A DNA stretch of 57,634 nucleotides, taken from NCBI GenBank assembly GCA_018654575.1, contig JABILI010000069.1:1-57634 (forward strand). Direction: 5' to 3'. The translations under genes and the position numbers were made by a program. The DNA is from Porticoccaceae bacterium. Lineage in GTDB: Bacteria; Pseudomonadota; Gammaproteobacteria; Pseudomonadales; Porticoccaceae. The notes under the pieces are model-generated. The model was given only the letters and a program-made list of their open reading frames with translations. It made no database searches and had not been told where the DNA came from. This document shows, piece after piece, positions 1 to 9,903 of the stretch; within the stretch, counting starts at the first letter, position 1; the number at the start of each line of letters is the position of its first letter.

Positions 1-183
1 GCAGGCAGATATAAGGGCTCGCCTGCCCCTCCGATCAAAATAGTATTGAAGGATAGTTCAAACTCTGCGCTGAATAATGTCGTGATTAATTGTAGTTTTT
101 CGCACGCCACAATAAAGTACCAATTCAGGTTTTTATTACTACTCGTTAACAGTCTAGCTGCTTGCGACCACCTTGAGAAATAA
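1..183 (+). other. Open frame at left edge, possible 3' end of an upstream gene
   Basis: Reading frame 1 is open from the first base to a TAA at 181-183 (60 codons). The translation ends in a hydrophobic stretch (FRFLLLLVNSLAAC) followed by DHLEK. I recognise no family. It may be the tail of a gene that begins outside the window, or chance. The rest of the 345 bases before the first complete gene holds only a weak promoter candidate and short GGCGG/CCGCC repeats near 192-215. Confidence 0.2.
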
Positions 184-268
184 GTATTTAGGCGGCGCTC
201 TATTATCAACCGCCCCATGCAAAAAGGCCATGCTCCACTACCAATTTTTGGCCATGAAACACTAATTG

Positions 269-297
269 TTGTGCTTTGTATTTTTCTGGGGTACCTT
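269..297 (+). promoter_or_regulatory. Possible sigma70 promoter for the first gene
   Basis: TTGTGC at 269-274 and TACCTT at 292-297 are separated by 17 bases, about 50 bases upstream of the ATG at 346. The match to consensus is modest, so this is only a candidate. Confidence 0.25.
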
Positions 298-345
298 ATC
301 TAGTGTTAGTGTTACATCCGTCTACTGCCATAAGGAGATTTATTT

Positions 346-1041
346 ATGCCCAGATCGGTGATTGATTCCTCTAATGATAATGTAATTGATATCTTCACAC
401 GCAAACCACTCTCCGAACTCGCCAACAACCGTTTAACCCGCATCTCAGCCGAGCTAGATGGACTAGAAATGCTGTACAGTAACCAAGAAAATCCAGATAA
501 ACTATTTTCCCTTAAGATTCTAGCTTGGGGGCTGCGTCTTGGCGGTGAGGTTGTCGCCCTTGTACCCTGGCTAAATAAGCTAACGCCCTGCGATGAAATT
601 AGTGATCCTTTGAACGGTCAATGGCAAGGCTATTATGACCAAGGAATTGATGAATTATTCTTTTCCGCTCCTTTGCACAAAGTGATAGAACTAGAATCTG
701 CCGCGGAATATTATGATTACCAATGTGACTCTGACAGCGAAATAATCCAAGAAATTCCTGATAGCATAGGCACACATAGTGTCCTCTCCGAAGATGGCTT
801 CCAAAGTATTTGCCTAAAAGAAGTTGTCAGCTGGCGACTGCTCAACAACGGAAATGTTGAAGCAATGCTGATAGATGAAAAAAAGATGGATGCCACACCT
901 GTCCTTCCTGGTGATGACTGCCTTTATCCTGCAGAGCAGAGCCCAGACTTTCGATATTTTTTCCAGCACAATATAGCCAACAAAATAAAATGCCAAGACC
1001 CTGAAGCCTTGGCTGCTATTTTGTTACTTCAAGAAAGTTAA
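346..1041 (+). CDS. Unrecognised cytoplasmic protein (231 aa)
   Basis: I do not recognise this protein. The ATG is preceded by a good ribosome binding site (TAAGGAG at 331-337, 8-base spacing). The product is acidic, has no signal peptide, and its only notable stretch is hydrophobic, roughly residues 57-77 (LKILAWGLRLGGEVVALVPW), which could be a buried helix or a weak membrane segment. The gene is convergent with accA and separated from it by a small hairpin. Position beside the accA-dnaE block suggests a conserved chromosomal gene rather than an insertion, but no function can be assigned. Confidence 0.75.
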   Translation: MPRSVIDSSNDNVIDIFTRKPLSELANNRLTRISAELDGLEMLYSNQENPDKLFSLKILAWGLRLGGEVVALVPWLNKLTPCDEISDPLNGQWQGYYDQGIDELFFSAPLHKVIELESAAEYYDYQCDSDSEIIQEIPDSIGTHSVLSEDGFQSICLKEVVSWRLLNNGNVEAMLIDEKKMDATPVLPGDDCLYPAEQSPDFRYFFQHNIANKIKCQDPEALAAILLLQES

Positions 1042-1050
1042 GGTTGTTTA

Positions 1051-1075
1051 AAACCAGCTGAAAGTAGACTGGTTT
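1051..1075. terminator. Hairpin between convergent genes
   Basis: AAACCAG (1051-1057) and CTGGTTT (1069-1075) form a 7-bp stem with an 11-base loop between the ends of the first gene and accA. A short T-rich stretch follows on the minus strand (TTTTAAAC), so it may end accA transcription or work in both directions. The U tract is weak. Confidence 0.4.
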
Positions 1076-1088
1076 AAATGCCGAATTT

Positions 1089-2039
1089 TTATGGATTACC
1101 ATATCCCATTAAACGCTGATAACGCTTTTCCAATAGACTATCGACATCCTCAGATTGGAGTTCATCTAACTGTTTAATAAGGTGGCCCTTAAGAGTAGCA
1201 CTCATCGTTTCTATATCACGATGTGCTCCGCCCATCGGTTCGGGAATAGTGGTATCGACAATGCCTAGTTTTTCTAAATCAGATGAGGTGACACCCATGG
1301 CTTCGGCAGCATCTGATGCTTTCTCACTAGTCTTCCAAATAATGTTGGCGCAGCCTTCTGGAGAAATGACAAAATAGGTACTGTATTGAAGCATATTAAG
1401 CCTATCCCCCACGCCTATACCCAATGCGCCTCCCGAACTTCCTTCACCGATAACAGTGCATATGATAGGTGTTTTTAATCGAGACATCACCGCTAGATTT
1501 CTGGCAATAGCTTCGGAAATATTTCTCTCTTCAGAATCAATGCCTGGATAAGCTCCAGGGGTATCAATTAAGGTCAGAATGGGCATATTAAACCGTTCAG
1601 CGGTTTCCATTAATCGAAGGGCCTTGCGGTATCCCTCAGCCTTAGGCATCCCAAAATTACGCATCACCTTGTCGGTAACGCCACGGCCTTTCTCCTGGCC
1701 TATGACCATAACGGGCTTACCATCTAGCCGAGCAACACCGCCAACGATGGCGGTATCATCACCAAAATGACGATCACCATGCATCTCCTCCCAATCAGTA
1801 AATATTCTCTGGATATAATCATGCGTGTAAGGCCGATGAGGGTGCCTAGCAACCTGCACGACCTGCCATGGGGTTAACTTTGAATAAATTCTTTCCGTGA
1901 GCTTTCGTGACTTATCACGTAACTTTGCCACTTCCTCTGCAATATTGAGCTCATTGTCATTGCCCACCAAATGCAGTTCTTCAATTTTAGCTTCTAATTC
2001 GGCAATCGGTTGCTCAAAAGATAGGTAATCTAAATTCAT
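1089..2039 (-). CDS. accA: Acetyl-CoA carboxylase carboxyltransferase alpha subunit
   Basis: AccA pairs with AccD to transfer the carboxyl group from carboxybiotin to acetyl-CoA, giving malonyl-CoA for fatty acid synthesis in the cytoplasm. Length (316 aa) matches the E. coli protein (about 319). Recognisable segments include the N-terminal helical part beginning [16 protein letters not shown], the oxyanion-forming glycine-rich run [14 protein letters not shown] and the following [11 protein letters not shown]. It is the last gene of the minus-strand lipid/replication cluster, 78 bases after dnaE, the usual gammaproteobacterial order. An inverted repeat (GCCGTGG at 2060-2066, CCACGGC at 2101-2107) lies just upstream of its start. 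Confidence 0.97.
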   Translation of the reverse strand: MNLDYLSFEQPIAELEAKIEELHLVGNDNELNIAEEVAKLRDKSRKLTERIYSKLTPWQVVQVARHPHRPYTHDYIQRIFTDWEEMHGDRHFGDDTAIVGGVARLDGKPVMVIGQEKGRGVTDKVMRNFGMPKAEGYRKALRLMETAERFNMPILTLIDTPGAYPGIDSEERNISEAIARNLAVMSRLKTPIICTVIGEGSSGGALGIGVGDRLNMLQYSTYFVISPEGCANIIWKTSEKASDAAEAMGVTSSDLEKLGIVDTTIPEPMGGAHRDIETMSATLKGHLIKQLDELQSEDVDSLLEKRYQRLMGYGNP

Positions 2040-2117
2040 CGTTATTAATATCTCATATCGCCGTGGGCTCTGGGAACGTGCAGTTTAACATCTCTACAGG
2101 CCACGGCTAGTGCAGAT

Positions 2118-5100
2118 TCAATGATAACGTAAAGTGACACTATTTTTCCCAAATTCCTCGCGAAGATGAGATATCAGTTCGTCTCTTGGCTGAATCTTCC
2201 ATTGCTCACCCAGCTTTAAACGCCCTTTGGCATGAGATAGCGAATAATCAACTTCGACCGCACAGTTACCATCCTTATAGCCACTCACCGCCGAATGAAA
2301 CTTTTCCACCCAATCATCACCTCCATCAGGAATACGCAACTCTAGACACTGTAATTTACTACAGCGTGCCTGATAGATAGATTGAATAGAATCTGCGACC
2401 ATCTTTAATCCACCCGTAAAGTCATCCTCAGACACAACTCCTTTCACAACGAGCAGTGCGTCTTTAGCAATAATATCTCGATAGGCACTATATTTATCCG
2501 CCCAGACTGATAATTCAACACGCCCACTTTTATCATCTAGCGTAAGGAAAGCAAAACTTTCCTTACGCTTATTCTTCATGATCCGCATGCCGACAACCAT
2601 CCCCGATACGGTAGTACTGTCTTTGCCAGGGCGTAAGTCTACGATCCTGTTCGGTAACATTTCCTTCAATTCAGGCGCATACTCGTCAATGGGATGGCCG
2701 GTCAGATAAAGACCAAGGGTCTCTTTTTCACTAGTCAGTCGCGCCCGAATCGAGAGCACGCGAACGGCTGAGTATGCGTTATAATTAATATCAGAGGCGC
2801 TATCAACGATAGATTCCCCAAATAAATCGCCCATACCACTGTTCTTATTTCGAACATGCTGCTCTGCAAGCTGCACAGCCTCATCCATGCAAGCCAGCAT
2901 TACGGCGCGACGATAACCAATTTCACCCTCAGGTCCAATCCCATCTAAAGCACCACTTTTTATCATCGCATCAAGTGCTCTTTTATTAACCTTTCTACCA
3001 TCTACCCTTGCGCAAAAATCAAATATATCCTTGAATGGACCTCCACTATCGCGAGCCTCTATAATGGCTTCAATCGGCCCTTCTCCTAAACCTTTAATTG
3101 CGCCCAAGCCGTAGATCACACCACCCATACCGTCAACACTAAAATGAAACTTCCCCCTGTTAACGTCTGGAGGCAATAAATTTAAATCCATTGCACGACA
3201 TTCGTCTATAAACGTCACTACTTTTTCGGTCTTGTCCATGTCTGAGGATATTGTGGCCGCCATGAATTCTGCGGGATAATGCGTTTTCAGCCAGGCTGTC
3301 TGATACGCGATAAGAGCATAGGCTGCAGAATGCGACTTGTTAAAGCCGTAACCAGCAAACTTCTCCATAAGGTCAAAAATATTTGAAGCAAGATTTTCTG
3401 CAAAGCCCTTTTCAATCGCACCCTGCATAAACAAATCACGCTGTTTTGCCATTTCATCTGCGTTCTTTTTACCCATGGCCCGACGCAGTAGATCCGCTCC
3501 GCCAAGAGTATACCCTCCCATCACCTGGGCAATCTGCATCACTTGTTCTTGATACAAGATAACCCCATAAGTCGGCTCTAGAGCCTGCTTCAAACATTCA
3601 TGCTGATACTGGGGATGTGGGTAGCTAACTTCCGCGCGGCCTTTTTTACGGTTGATAAAGTCGTCTACCATCCCAGACTGCAGTGGGCCCGGCCTAAAAA
3701 GTGCCACTAACGCAACGATATCTTCAAATCGATCAGGGCCAAGCTTACGAATCAGCTCTCTCATTCCACGAGATTCTAACTGGAATACCGCTGTGGTCTC
3801 CGCGCGCTGCATTAAGGCATAGGTGTCGGTGTCATCTAAAGGTATTTTCTCTATAACTAGGGGCTCTTCAGCATCGTCCTCGCGCAAACTATTGATCATT
3901 CGCAGAGTCCAGTCGATAATGGTCAACGTGCGCAAGCCGAGAAAGTCGAACTTAACCAAGCCAGCCTCTTCTACATCATTTTTATCAAACTGAGTGACAA
4001 CGCCTGCGCCGGTTTCATCGCAATAGATTGGCGAAAAATCCGTTATTTGGGTCGGGGCTATCACTACTCCGCCAGCGTGTTTACCGCAGTTACGTGCTAC
4101 ACCCTCTAACTGTAAAGCCATTGACCAAATTTCAGCAGCTTCGTCATCGTGTTTCAAAAATTCGCTGAGTTCTTCCTCCTGACCAGCAGCCTTTTCTAGC
4201 GTCATACCAACTTCAAAGGGTATTAATTTTGATAGTTTGTCTGCCAGGCCATATGACTTTCCTTGCACTCGAGCGACATCTCGCACGACCGCCTTCGCTG
4301 CCATTGTTCCGAACGTTACAATCTGAGACACGGCATCACGACCATATTGTTCGGCAACGTACGCAATCACGCGATCCCGCCCTTCCATACAAAAGTCAAT
4401 ATCAAAATCTGGCATTGACACTCGCTCTGGATTGAGGAATCGTTCAAACAACAAGTCGTATTCGATTGGATCTAGATCAGTTATCCTTAAGGCATAAGCG
4501 ACTAAAGAACCCGCGCCTGAACCGCGGCCTGGGCCTACCGGGATTTCGTTTGATCTTGCCCACCTAATAAAGTCCATCACGATCAAAAAATAACCAGGAA
4601 AGCCCATCTCGATAATAATATCGAGCTCAAACTTTAATCTTTCTGTATATAGTTGCTGCTTCTCTTGGAAGTCGCCTGCATTAACATCAAATAAATCAGC
4701 CAACCGCTCAGCTAGGCCCGCTTCCGACGTCTGAATGAAAAACTGATTAATGGTCATGCCTTCAGGAATCGGATAATCTGGTAAAAAGTACTCGCCTAAC
4801 CTCAAATCGAGACTACAACGTTTAGCTATTTCAACGGTATTCTGCAGAGCTTCAGGAATATCAGAAAAAAGTTCTACCATTTCCTCTGGACTACGAAGAT
4901 ATTGCTCCTGAGAGTACCGCCTCTCCCTGCGAGGATCGTCTAACGCGCGACCTTCATATATACAAACTCGAGTTTCGTGGGCTTCAAACTCATCCGAGCT
5001 TAAGAACCGCACATCGTTAGTAGCAACCACTGGGCAGTTTCTTTCAGCAGCCAGCTCGACTACCGAATGAATATAGCTTTCCTCATCCGCACGCCCAGTA

Positions 5101-5612
5101 CGCTGTATTTCCAAATAAAATCGGTCAGGAAAGACTGCCATCAAGGCTTTTAGGGCTTCCTCGGCCTCAGCTTTGCGACCAGAGATTAACGACACGCCAA
5201 CATTCCCCAGACGACCGCCAGACAATGCTATCAAACCTTCACTATATTCTGGGAGCCAAGAATATTTGATGGTGGGCACGCCTTGACGCTGCCCCTGCCG
5301 ATAAGCCCTAGACACTAAATTAGTTAGGTTTTTGTAGCCAACGTTGTTACTGACTAAAAGAACCAACTGGCTAGCACCACCCTCTCCACTTTCATCCATC
5401 ACAAGGACATCAGCCCCAAGAATAGGCTTAATGCCGGAGGACTGAATGGTTTTGTAAAACTTTACCAACCCAAAGAAGTTATTAAAGTCGGTCAAAGCAA
5501 CCGCTGGCATTCCCAGTTCGGCTACTTTGGCGGCGAGTGGCTTTAAACGCACTAGCCCATCGATAAGCGAATATTCAGAATGAAGTCTTAAGTGTACAAA
5601 GGTCGCTGTCAT
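2118..5612 (-). CDS. dnaE: DNA polymerase III alpha subunit
   Basis: The catalytic subunit of the replicative polymerase holoenzyme. The 1164-residue length is close to E. coli DnaE (1160). The N-terminus carries the PHP domain (HLRLHSEYSLIDG), the palm contains the paired catalytic aspartates in MPDFDIDF and a third acidic residue in VKFDFLG, and the C-terminal part has the OB-fold region (VSGMVVGMRIMKNKRKESF). Its ATG shares one base with the stop of the upstream KAS III gene (TAATG), which implies translational coupling. Normally dnaE follows rnhB directly; here one gene intervenes. Confidence 0.98.
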   Translation of the reverse strand: MTATFVHLRLHSEYSLIDGLVRLKPLAAKVAELGMPAVALTDFNNFFGLVKFYKTIQSSGIKPILGADVLVMDESGEGGASQLVLLVSNNVGYKNLTNLVSRAYRQGQRQGVPTIKYSWLPEYSEGLIALSGGRLGNVGVSLISGRKAEAEEALKALMAVFPDRFYLEIQRTGRADEESYIHSVVELAAERNCPVVATNDVRFLSSDEFEAHETRVCIYEGRALDDPRRERRYSQEQYLRSPEEMVELFSDIPEALQNTVEIAKRCSLDLRLGEYFLPDYPIPEGMTINQFFIQTSEAGLAERLADLFDVNAGDFQEKQQLYTERLKFELDIIIEMGFPGYFLIVMDFIRWARSNEIPVGPGRGSGAGSLVAYALRITDLDPIEYDLLFERFLNPERVSMPDFDIDFCMEGRDRVIAYVAEQYGRDAVSQIVTFGTMAAKAVVRDVARVQGKSYGLADKLSKLIPFEVGMTLEKAAGQEEELSEFLKHDDEAAEIWSMALQLEGVARNCGKHAGGVVIAPTQITDFSPIYCDETGAGVVTQFDKNDVEEAGLVKFDFLGLRTLTIIDWTLRMINSLREDDAEEPLVIEKIPLDDTDTYALMQRAETTAVFQLESRGMRELIRKLGPDRFEDIVALVALFRPGPLQSGMVDDFINRKKGRAEVSYPHPQYQHECLKQALEPTYGVILYQEQVMQIAQVMGGYTLGGADLLRRAMGKKNADEMAKQRDLFMQGAIEKGFAENLASNIFDLMEKFAGYGFNKSHSAAYALIAYQTAWLKTHYPAEFMAATISSDMDKTEKVVTFIDECRAMDLNLLPPDVNRGKFHFSVDGMGGVIYGLGAIKGLGEGPIEAIIEARDSGGPFKDIFDFCARVDGRKVNKRALDAMIKSGALDGIGPEGEIGYRRAVMLACMDEAVQLAEQHVRNKNSGMGDLFGESIVDSASDINYNAYSAVRVLSIRARLTSEKETLGLYLTGHPIDEYAPELKEMLPNRIVDLRPGKDSTTVSGMVVGMRIMKNKRKESFAFLTLDDKSGRVELSVWADKYSAYRDIIAKDALLVVKGVVSEDDFTGGLKMVADSIQSIYQARCSKLQCLELRIPDGGDDWVEKFHSAVSGYKDGNCAVEVDYSLSHAKGRLKLGEQWKIQPRDELISHLREEFGKNSVTLRYH

Positions 5613-6709
5613 TATGAGCTTTTCGTTAATAGATGCTGAGCATCAACTCCATAATGCACAAAGCTATCCGCCATAAGATCAAAGACGGTGCCATCGTACT
5701 CAGGAATCTTACTCTCGCTAATGGTTGTTGATGTGACTCTTTCGCCCCATCTTATAATCCCCGCACCACAGGTTAGCCCTGCGCCGAACGTGGCTGTCAG
5801 AATAGTCATACCTGGCTTCACTGTGCCATCTGCGATTGCATCGCATAGAGCTAGGGGGATGGAGGCCGCAGAGGTGTTAGCATATTCATCAATCCGAACA
5901 ACAACCTTTTCCATAGGAAAGTTGAGGCGTTTGGCCAAGGTTTGAATGATACGAATATTCGCCTGGTGAGGGATAAATAAATCAATATCCTCAGTAGTCA
6001 GACCTTCTTTTTCGAGCACTTGGCTAATCGAGTCAGCCATCCCTCTCACTGCACTCTTGAAGATCTCTTGACCCTCAAAGTTGAGGGATATAAAAATATC
6101 GTCCGTAAAATGTAATGGTGACATGCCCCAAGTAGGCAAATGCAAGCATTCTCGACTATCTGGAACACAGCCCATATGCGCCGACAGTAAACCAACCTTT
6201 TTATCGGACGCTTCCAACAGGACCGCTCCGGCCCCGTCACCAAACAAAAAGCATGACTCTCGCTTTTTCCAATCCATCGCTAAGGATATTCGCTCAGAAC
6301 CAATGACAAGCGCTTTTTTTATAGACCCCGCTTTAATCATGTCCGTAGCGACATTAACACCATAAAACCAACTCGTGCACGCTGAATTCAAGTCAAAGGC
6401 TGCCGCTTTTGTTGCACCAAGTTCATTTTTAATAAAACTCGCAGTATTGGGACAAATCTCTTCAGGCGAAGTAGACCCTAGAATAATCAGGTCTATATCC
6501 TCAGCATCCACGCCGGCCACCGCTAGTGCACGATCGCAAGCTAACCATGCCATCTTACCCGTGGAAACATGGCTGTAGTAACGCTGTTTGATACCTGAGC
6601 GAGAAAATATCCACTCATCACTGGTATCTACTACTTTACTTATATCATCATTGGTCATAACAAGCTGTGGTACATAGCTCCCCCAACCGGTAATTTCTGC
6701 GTATTTCAA
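5612..6709 (-). CDS. 3-oxoacyl-ACP synthase III (FabH-like, KAS III)
   Basis: A condensing enzyme of the KAS III family, which usually joins an acyl-CoA primer to malonyl-ACP. The Cys-His-Asn triad is visible as Cys111 (DLNSACTSW), His248 (FIPHQANIRI) and Asn278 (EYANTSAAS). At 365 aa it is longer than classical FabH (about 317); the surplus is mostly a C-terminal tail after GIIRWGE. The start is TTG, chosen because GGAG lies 8 bases upstream. It sits between rnhB and dnaE, outside any fab cluster, so it may be a second KAS III used for an unusual primer or for a product other than housekeeping fatty acids. The exact substrate cannot be read from the sequence. Confidence 0.88.
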   Translation of the reverse strand: MKYAEITGWGSYVPQLVMTNDDISKVVDTSDEWIFSRSGIKQRYYSHVSTGKMAWLACDRALAVAGVDAEDIDLIILGSTSPEEICPNTASFIKNELGATKAAAFDLNSACTSWFYGVNVATDMIKAGSIKKALVIGSERISLAMDWKKRESCFLFGDGAGAVLLEASDKKVGLLSAHMGCVPDSRECLHLPTWGMSPLHFTDDIFISLNFEGQEIFKSAVRGMADSISQVLEKEGLTTEDIDLFIPHQANIRIIQTLAKRLNFPMEKVVVRIDEYANTSAASIPLALCDAIADGTVKPGMTILTATFGAGLTCGAGIIRWGERVTSTTISESKIPEYDGTVFDLMADSFVHYGVDAQHLLTKSS

Positions 6710-6749
6710 GCTTTAATCTCCAGACTTTATTATTTTTGATCGTTCATCG

Positions 6750-6778
6750 AATGTAATGCTTGCAGGCTTGTAACTCAA
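6750..6778 (-). promoter_or_regulatory. Candidate promoter for KAS III-dnaE-accA
   Basis: On the minus strand TTGAGT (6778-6773) is followed after 17 bases by TACATT (6755-6750), about 40 bases before the KAS III TTG. It lies in the 141-base gap after rnhB, the largest gap in this part of the cluster apart from the rpsB leader, so an internal promoter here is plausible. Confidence 0.4.
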
Positions 6779-6850
6779 GACAAAACTATTGTTTTTAGGC
6801 TTATAGCACAAGGTTATGCTAGAACGAATTAAATAACTAGGCAGTAAGGC

Positions 6851-7462
6851 TTAGAACAGAGAGTTCTGCTCTGAGTCTAGTCCAAGTCTAACTGGGGCAA
6901 AAGACCGTCGATGAATGACTGTCGGGCCCATTCTTTGTAACGCTTCAAGATGCTGAGGGGTTCCATAGCCCTTGTTTGCGGCGAATCCATAACCGGGATA
7001 TGTAGCATCCAATTCCTGCATTTCAGCATCCCTTACTACCTTTGCCAAAATAGATGCCGCGCTTATTACCTCAACACGACCATCGCCCTTCACTACCGCC
7101 TCTCCTTCAAATTCCCACTGCGGGAGCCGATTACCATCTACGGCAATATAATCGGGCCTTATCTTCAGCCCCATAACGGCTCTGCGCATTGCCATCATTG
7201 TCGCCTGTAAAATATTAAATCGATCGATCTCTTCAACCGAAGCCCGAGCAACGCACCAGCAGTGCGCTTGGCCAACAATATCTTCGTACAAATTCTCCCT
7301 CTGCCTCGCGGAAAGTACTTTAGAATCGGCTAAGCCTCTGATCTCATGATTCTTGGGAAGTATAACGGCAGCGGTGACGACATCACCTGCCAATGGCCCA
7401 CGCCCAACCTCGTCAACACCTGCAAGCATTTTGATGCCTTTCGGCGGCTTCCAATCTTTCAC
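6851..7462 (-). CDS. rnhB: Ribonuclease HII
   Basis: Cleaves the RNA strand of RNA:DNA hybrids and removes misincorporated ribonucleotides. Its 203 aa agree with the family. The conserved N-terminal acidic pair is Asp17-Glu18 in [12 protein letters not shown], with further conserved blocks VDGNRLP and the aspartate in [15 protein letters not shown]. The GTG start overlaps the lpxB stop (GTGA, 4 bases), as is common in this cluster, indicating coupled translation. Confidence 0.96.
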   Translation of the reverse strand: MKDWKPPKGIKMLAGVDEVGRGPLAGDVVTAAVILPKNHEIRGLADSKVLSARQRENLYEDIVGQAHCWCVARASVEEIDRFNILQATMMAMRRAVMGLKIRPDYIAVDGNRLPQWEFEGEAVVKGDGRVEVISAASILAKVVRDAEMQELDATYPGYGFAANKGYGTPQHLEALQRMGPTVIHRRSFAPVRLGLDSEQNSLF

Positions 7463-8601
7463 TCATTAACCAACTGAGCTATAGCCTCTGCTGCTATCGC
7501 GCCTGAGTTAATGGCAAGCAACTGATGTAAATCTTTGAATTTGGCGCCTAAACTGATAGCTCTGCCAGAATCAAATGCCTTCATGACTTCTTCGGACAGC
7601 GCATTGACTGTTGCTTGATTTTGAATTAGCTCAGGAACCAACATTTCATTGGATAGTAAATTGGGTATTGAAGCAAAAGGTGTTTTGATAAAAGGCGATA
7701 CCAGAGCATATGTAAGCGCGCCCAGACGATAACTGACTACCATGGGTTTTTTTAGAAGCATTGCTTCTAGCGCTGTTGTGCCAGAGGCCAAAAGAACAAC
7801 ATCAGAAGATTCCATGGCTATATGAGACTGCTGTCGAATCAATTTAACGCTTAACGTCTGTCGGTGTGATAATAACTTTTCCAAATACTCATACCGCGCG
7901 CCATTCGCTGCTGGAATAATTAACTGTAATCCTGGCAAAGTTTTATCGATAATTTGTGCCACATCAAGAAACAGCTCTGCCATAAGCTCTACCTCACCCG
8001 CCCGGCTGCCTGGCATTATACATAAGACAGGTCGTTCTGCGTCTAGCCCAAGGGCCGCTCTGGCGCCGGCCGTGTCAGGTTGCATTGGTAACTGCTTGGC
8101 TAAAGGGTGCCCAACATAACGAACTGGAACATCGTGCTGGCGATAAAAATCAGCCTCAAATGGGAAAAGGGACAGCATTAGATCAACAGATCTTTTGATT
8201 TTCTTGATTCTTCCCTGACGCCATGCCCAGACCGACGGACTCACATAATGAACCGTTTTCACACTTAGCGAATGTAATTTAGCTTCTATGGTCAAGTTGA
8301 AATCGGGGGAATCTATTCCAATAAATACAGCCGGTTTGTTTTCACTGTAACGCTTAACAATAGTCCTGCGGATACGCAACAATTCTGGCAAACGTTTTAA
8401 CGGCTCAATAAACCCCATTACTGACAATCGATCCATGTCAAACAAAGGCTGAAAGCCCTCTGCCTGCATTTTGGGACCGCCAATACCCTCAAACACAGCA
8501 TCGGGGAACTGTTCTCTTAACGCTCTTATTAAATCAGCACCGAGCAGATCGCCCGACGCTTCTCCTGCGACGATGGCAAAGACAGGCGATTGAGTGACCA
8601 T
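7459..8601 (-). CDS. lpxB: Lipid-A-disaccharide synthase
   Basis: Glycosyltransferase of the Raetz pathway that joins UDP-2,3-diacylglucosamine to lipid X, forming the lipid A disaccharide at the inner membrane. The 380 aa match E. coli (382). Typical blocks are the N-terminal [13 protein letters not shown], the GIDSPDFNL segment, the [15 protein letters not shown] motif and [11 protein letters not shown]. It lies 3 bases after lpxA and overlaps rnhB, the standard arrangement. Confidence 0.97.
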   Translation of the reverse strand: MVTQSPVFAIVAGEASGDLLGADLIRALREQFPDAVFEGIGGPKMQAEGFQPLFDMDRLSVMGFIEPLKRLPELLRIRRTIVKRYSENKPAVFIGIDSPDFNLTIEAKLHSLSVKTVHYVSPSVWAWRQGRIKKIKRSVDLMLSLFPFEADFYRQHDVPVRYVGHPLAKQLPMQPDTAGARAALGLDAERPVLCIMPGSRAGEVELMAELFLDVAQIIDKTLPGLQLIIPAANGARYEYLEKLLSHRQTLSVKLIRQQSHIAMESSDVVLLASGTTALEAMLLKKPMVVSYRLGALTYALVSPFIKTPFASIPNLLSNEMLVPELIQNQATVNALSEEVMKAFDSGRAISLGAKFKDLHQLLAINSGAIAAEAIAQLVNE

Positions 8602-8604
8602 AGT

Positions 8605-9372
8605 CTAGCGAATAATGCCGCGAGTAGAACGCTCAAGGGACTGCAGCAACATAGTAATCACAACATCGTCACCTAACTCAGCGATCAATTTTAACGCCTC
8701 ATCCAGCTGCAAGCCGCGCCGATAAAGGACTTTATAGGCTTTATTGGCTAAAGCTATCTGTTCTATTGAAAAATCGCGGCGCTTAAGACCTTCACGATTT
8801 ATCGTACGGGGCTCAGCGGGACTGCCAAAAGCCGTAACATAGGCTGGGACATCATGATAAACAAACGCAGCCGGACCGATAAAGGAATGGGGACCAAGAC
8901 TTACAAATTGATGAATCAGCGAATAACCGGAGATAATAGCCCAATCACCAAGCTCTACATGCCCCGCTATAGCGGAGTTATTGCCCATAACTATATTAGA
9001 ACCAACTATACAGTCATGGCCAACATGGGCGTAGGCCATCAATAAGTTGTTATCACCAATCCGTGTTTCGCTTTTATCTTGAATAGTCCCTCGGTGAATA
9101 GTCACGCCTTCTCTAATCGTATTGTTATCTCCGATCACTAACCGCGTAGGCTCACCCTTATACTTGAGGTCTGGCGTATCTTCACCGACCGTCGAAAATT
9201 GATAAATTCTATTATTTTTACCTAAAACTGATGGCCCCTTAATAACAACGTGCGAGGAAATATGACATCCATCACCTATGCTCACATCCGGTCCAATAGT
9301 CGTCCAAGGGCCTACCGTGACGTTCTTTCCAATCACTGCCGATGAATCAATTATCGCACTGGGGTGAATCAC
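8605..9372 (-). CDS. lpxA: UDP-N-acetylglucosamine acyltransferase
   Basis: Catalyses the first acyl transfer of lipid A synthesis from hydroxyacyl-ACP. The 255 aa are built from left-handed beta-helix hexapeptide repeats (for example [11 protein letters not shown]), with the catalytic histidine in [11 protein letters not shown] (His119, corresponding to His125 of E. coli) and a C-terminal helical domain. The start is GTG and overlaps the fabZ stop by four bases (GTGA). Acyl-chain specificity cannot be judged by eye. Confidence 0.97.
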   Translation of the reverse strand: MIHPSAIIDSSAVIGKNVTVGPWTTIGPDVSIGDGCHISSHVVIKGPSVLGKNNRIYQFSTVGEDTPDLKYKGEPTRLVIGDNNTIREGVTIHRGTIQDKSETRIGDNNLLMAYAHVGHDCIVGSNIVMGNNSAIAGHVELGDWAIISGYSLIHQFVSLGPHSFIGPAAFVYHDVPAYVTAFGSPAEPRTINREGLKRRDFSIEQIALANKAYKVLYRRGLQLDEALKLIAELGDDVVITMLLQSLERSTRGIIR

Positions 9373-9815
9373 TTAAAGTTTTCCCTATCTCTATAGGCGC
9401 ACAGCAAAGTCGCCTCACAGGCCACTTCGCCATCTACGGTTGCAGACGTCTTGAATCGCCAAATATTTCGTTTTACACCCAGCACTTCCGACGTCAACAT
9501 CAGCTGATCTCCAGGAACCACAGGACGCTTAAACCGAACCTTATCAACACCAGCAAAAAGATAGAGCTTACCGTCATCTGGTGTCGTTCCTGTCGAAACA
9601 AATCCGAGTATCCCCGATATCTGAGCAAGGGCCTCTATGGTCATAACGCCTGGAAATATTGGCGCGCCGGGGAAATGTCCGTTAAACACCTCCTCATTCA
9701 CGGTAATATTTTTATAGCCTACAATACTTTCATTGGGCTCGATCTCGAGCACTCGATCCACTAACAAAAGCGGATAGCGGTGCGGTAACAACGCCATAAT
9801 TTCATTAATATTCAT
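9369..9815 (-). CDS. fabZ: 3-hydroxyacyl-ACP dehydratase FabZ
   Basis: Dehydrates 3-hydroxyacyl-ACP in fatty acid elongation. From the ATG at 9815 the product has 148 aa, the usual size; the upstream in-frame start at 9866 would add 17 atypical residues, and a GGA-containing binding site lies just ahead of the 9815 ATG. The hot-dog fold is marked by [14 protein letters not shown], the catalytic His47 in [13 protein letters not shown] and Glu61 in TIEALAQ. Placed between lpxD and lpxA, it competes with LpxA for the same hydroxyacyl-ACP pool. Confidence 0.96.
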   Translation of the reverse strand: MNINEIMALLPHRYPLLLVDRVLEIEPNESIVGYKNITVNEEVFNGHFPGAPIFPGVMTIEALAQISGILGFVSTGTTPDDGKLYLFAGVDKVRFKRPVVPGDQLMLTSEVLGVKRNIWRFKTSATVDGEVACEATLLCAYRDRENFK

Positions 9816-9903
9816 AAATTTCCGTAGTTTGTTATTAACCAACATACACCGGCAAAGTGCCATCATCTACCAAACTCAGTGCTGTGTATCTTTGTCAAAA
9901 GCC

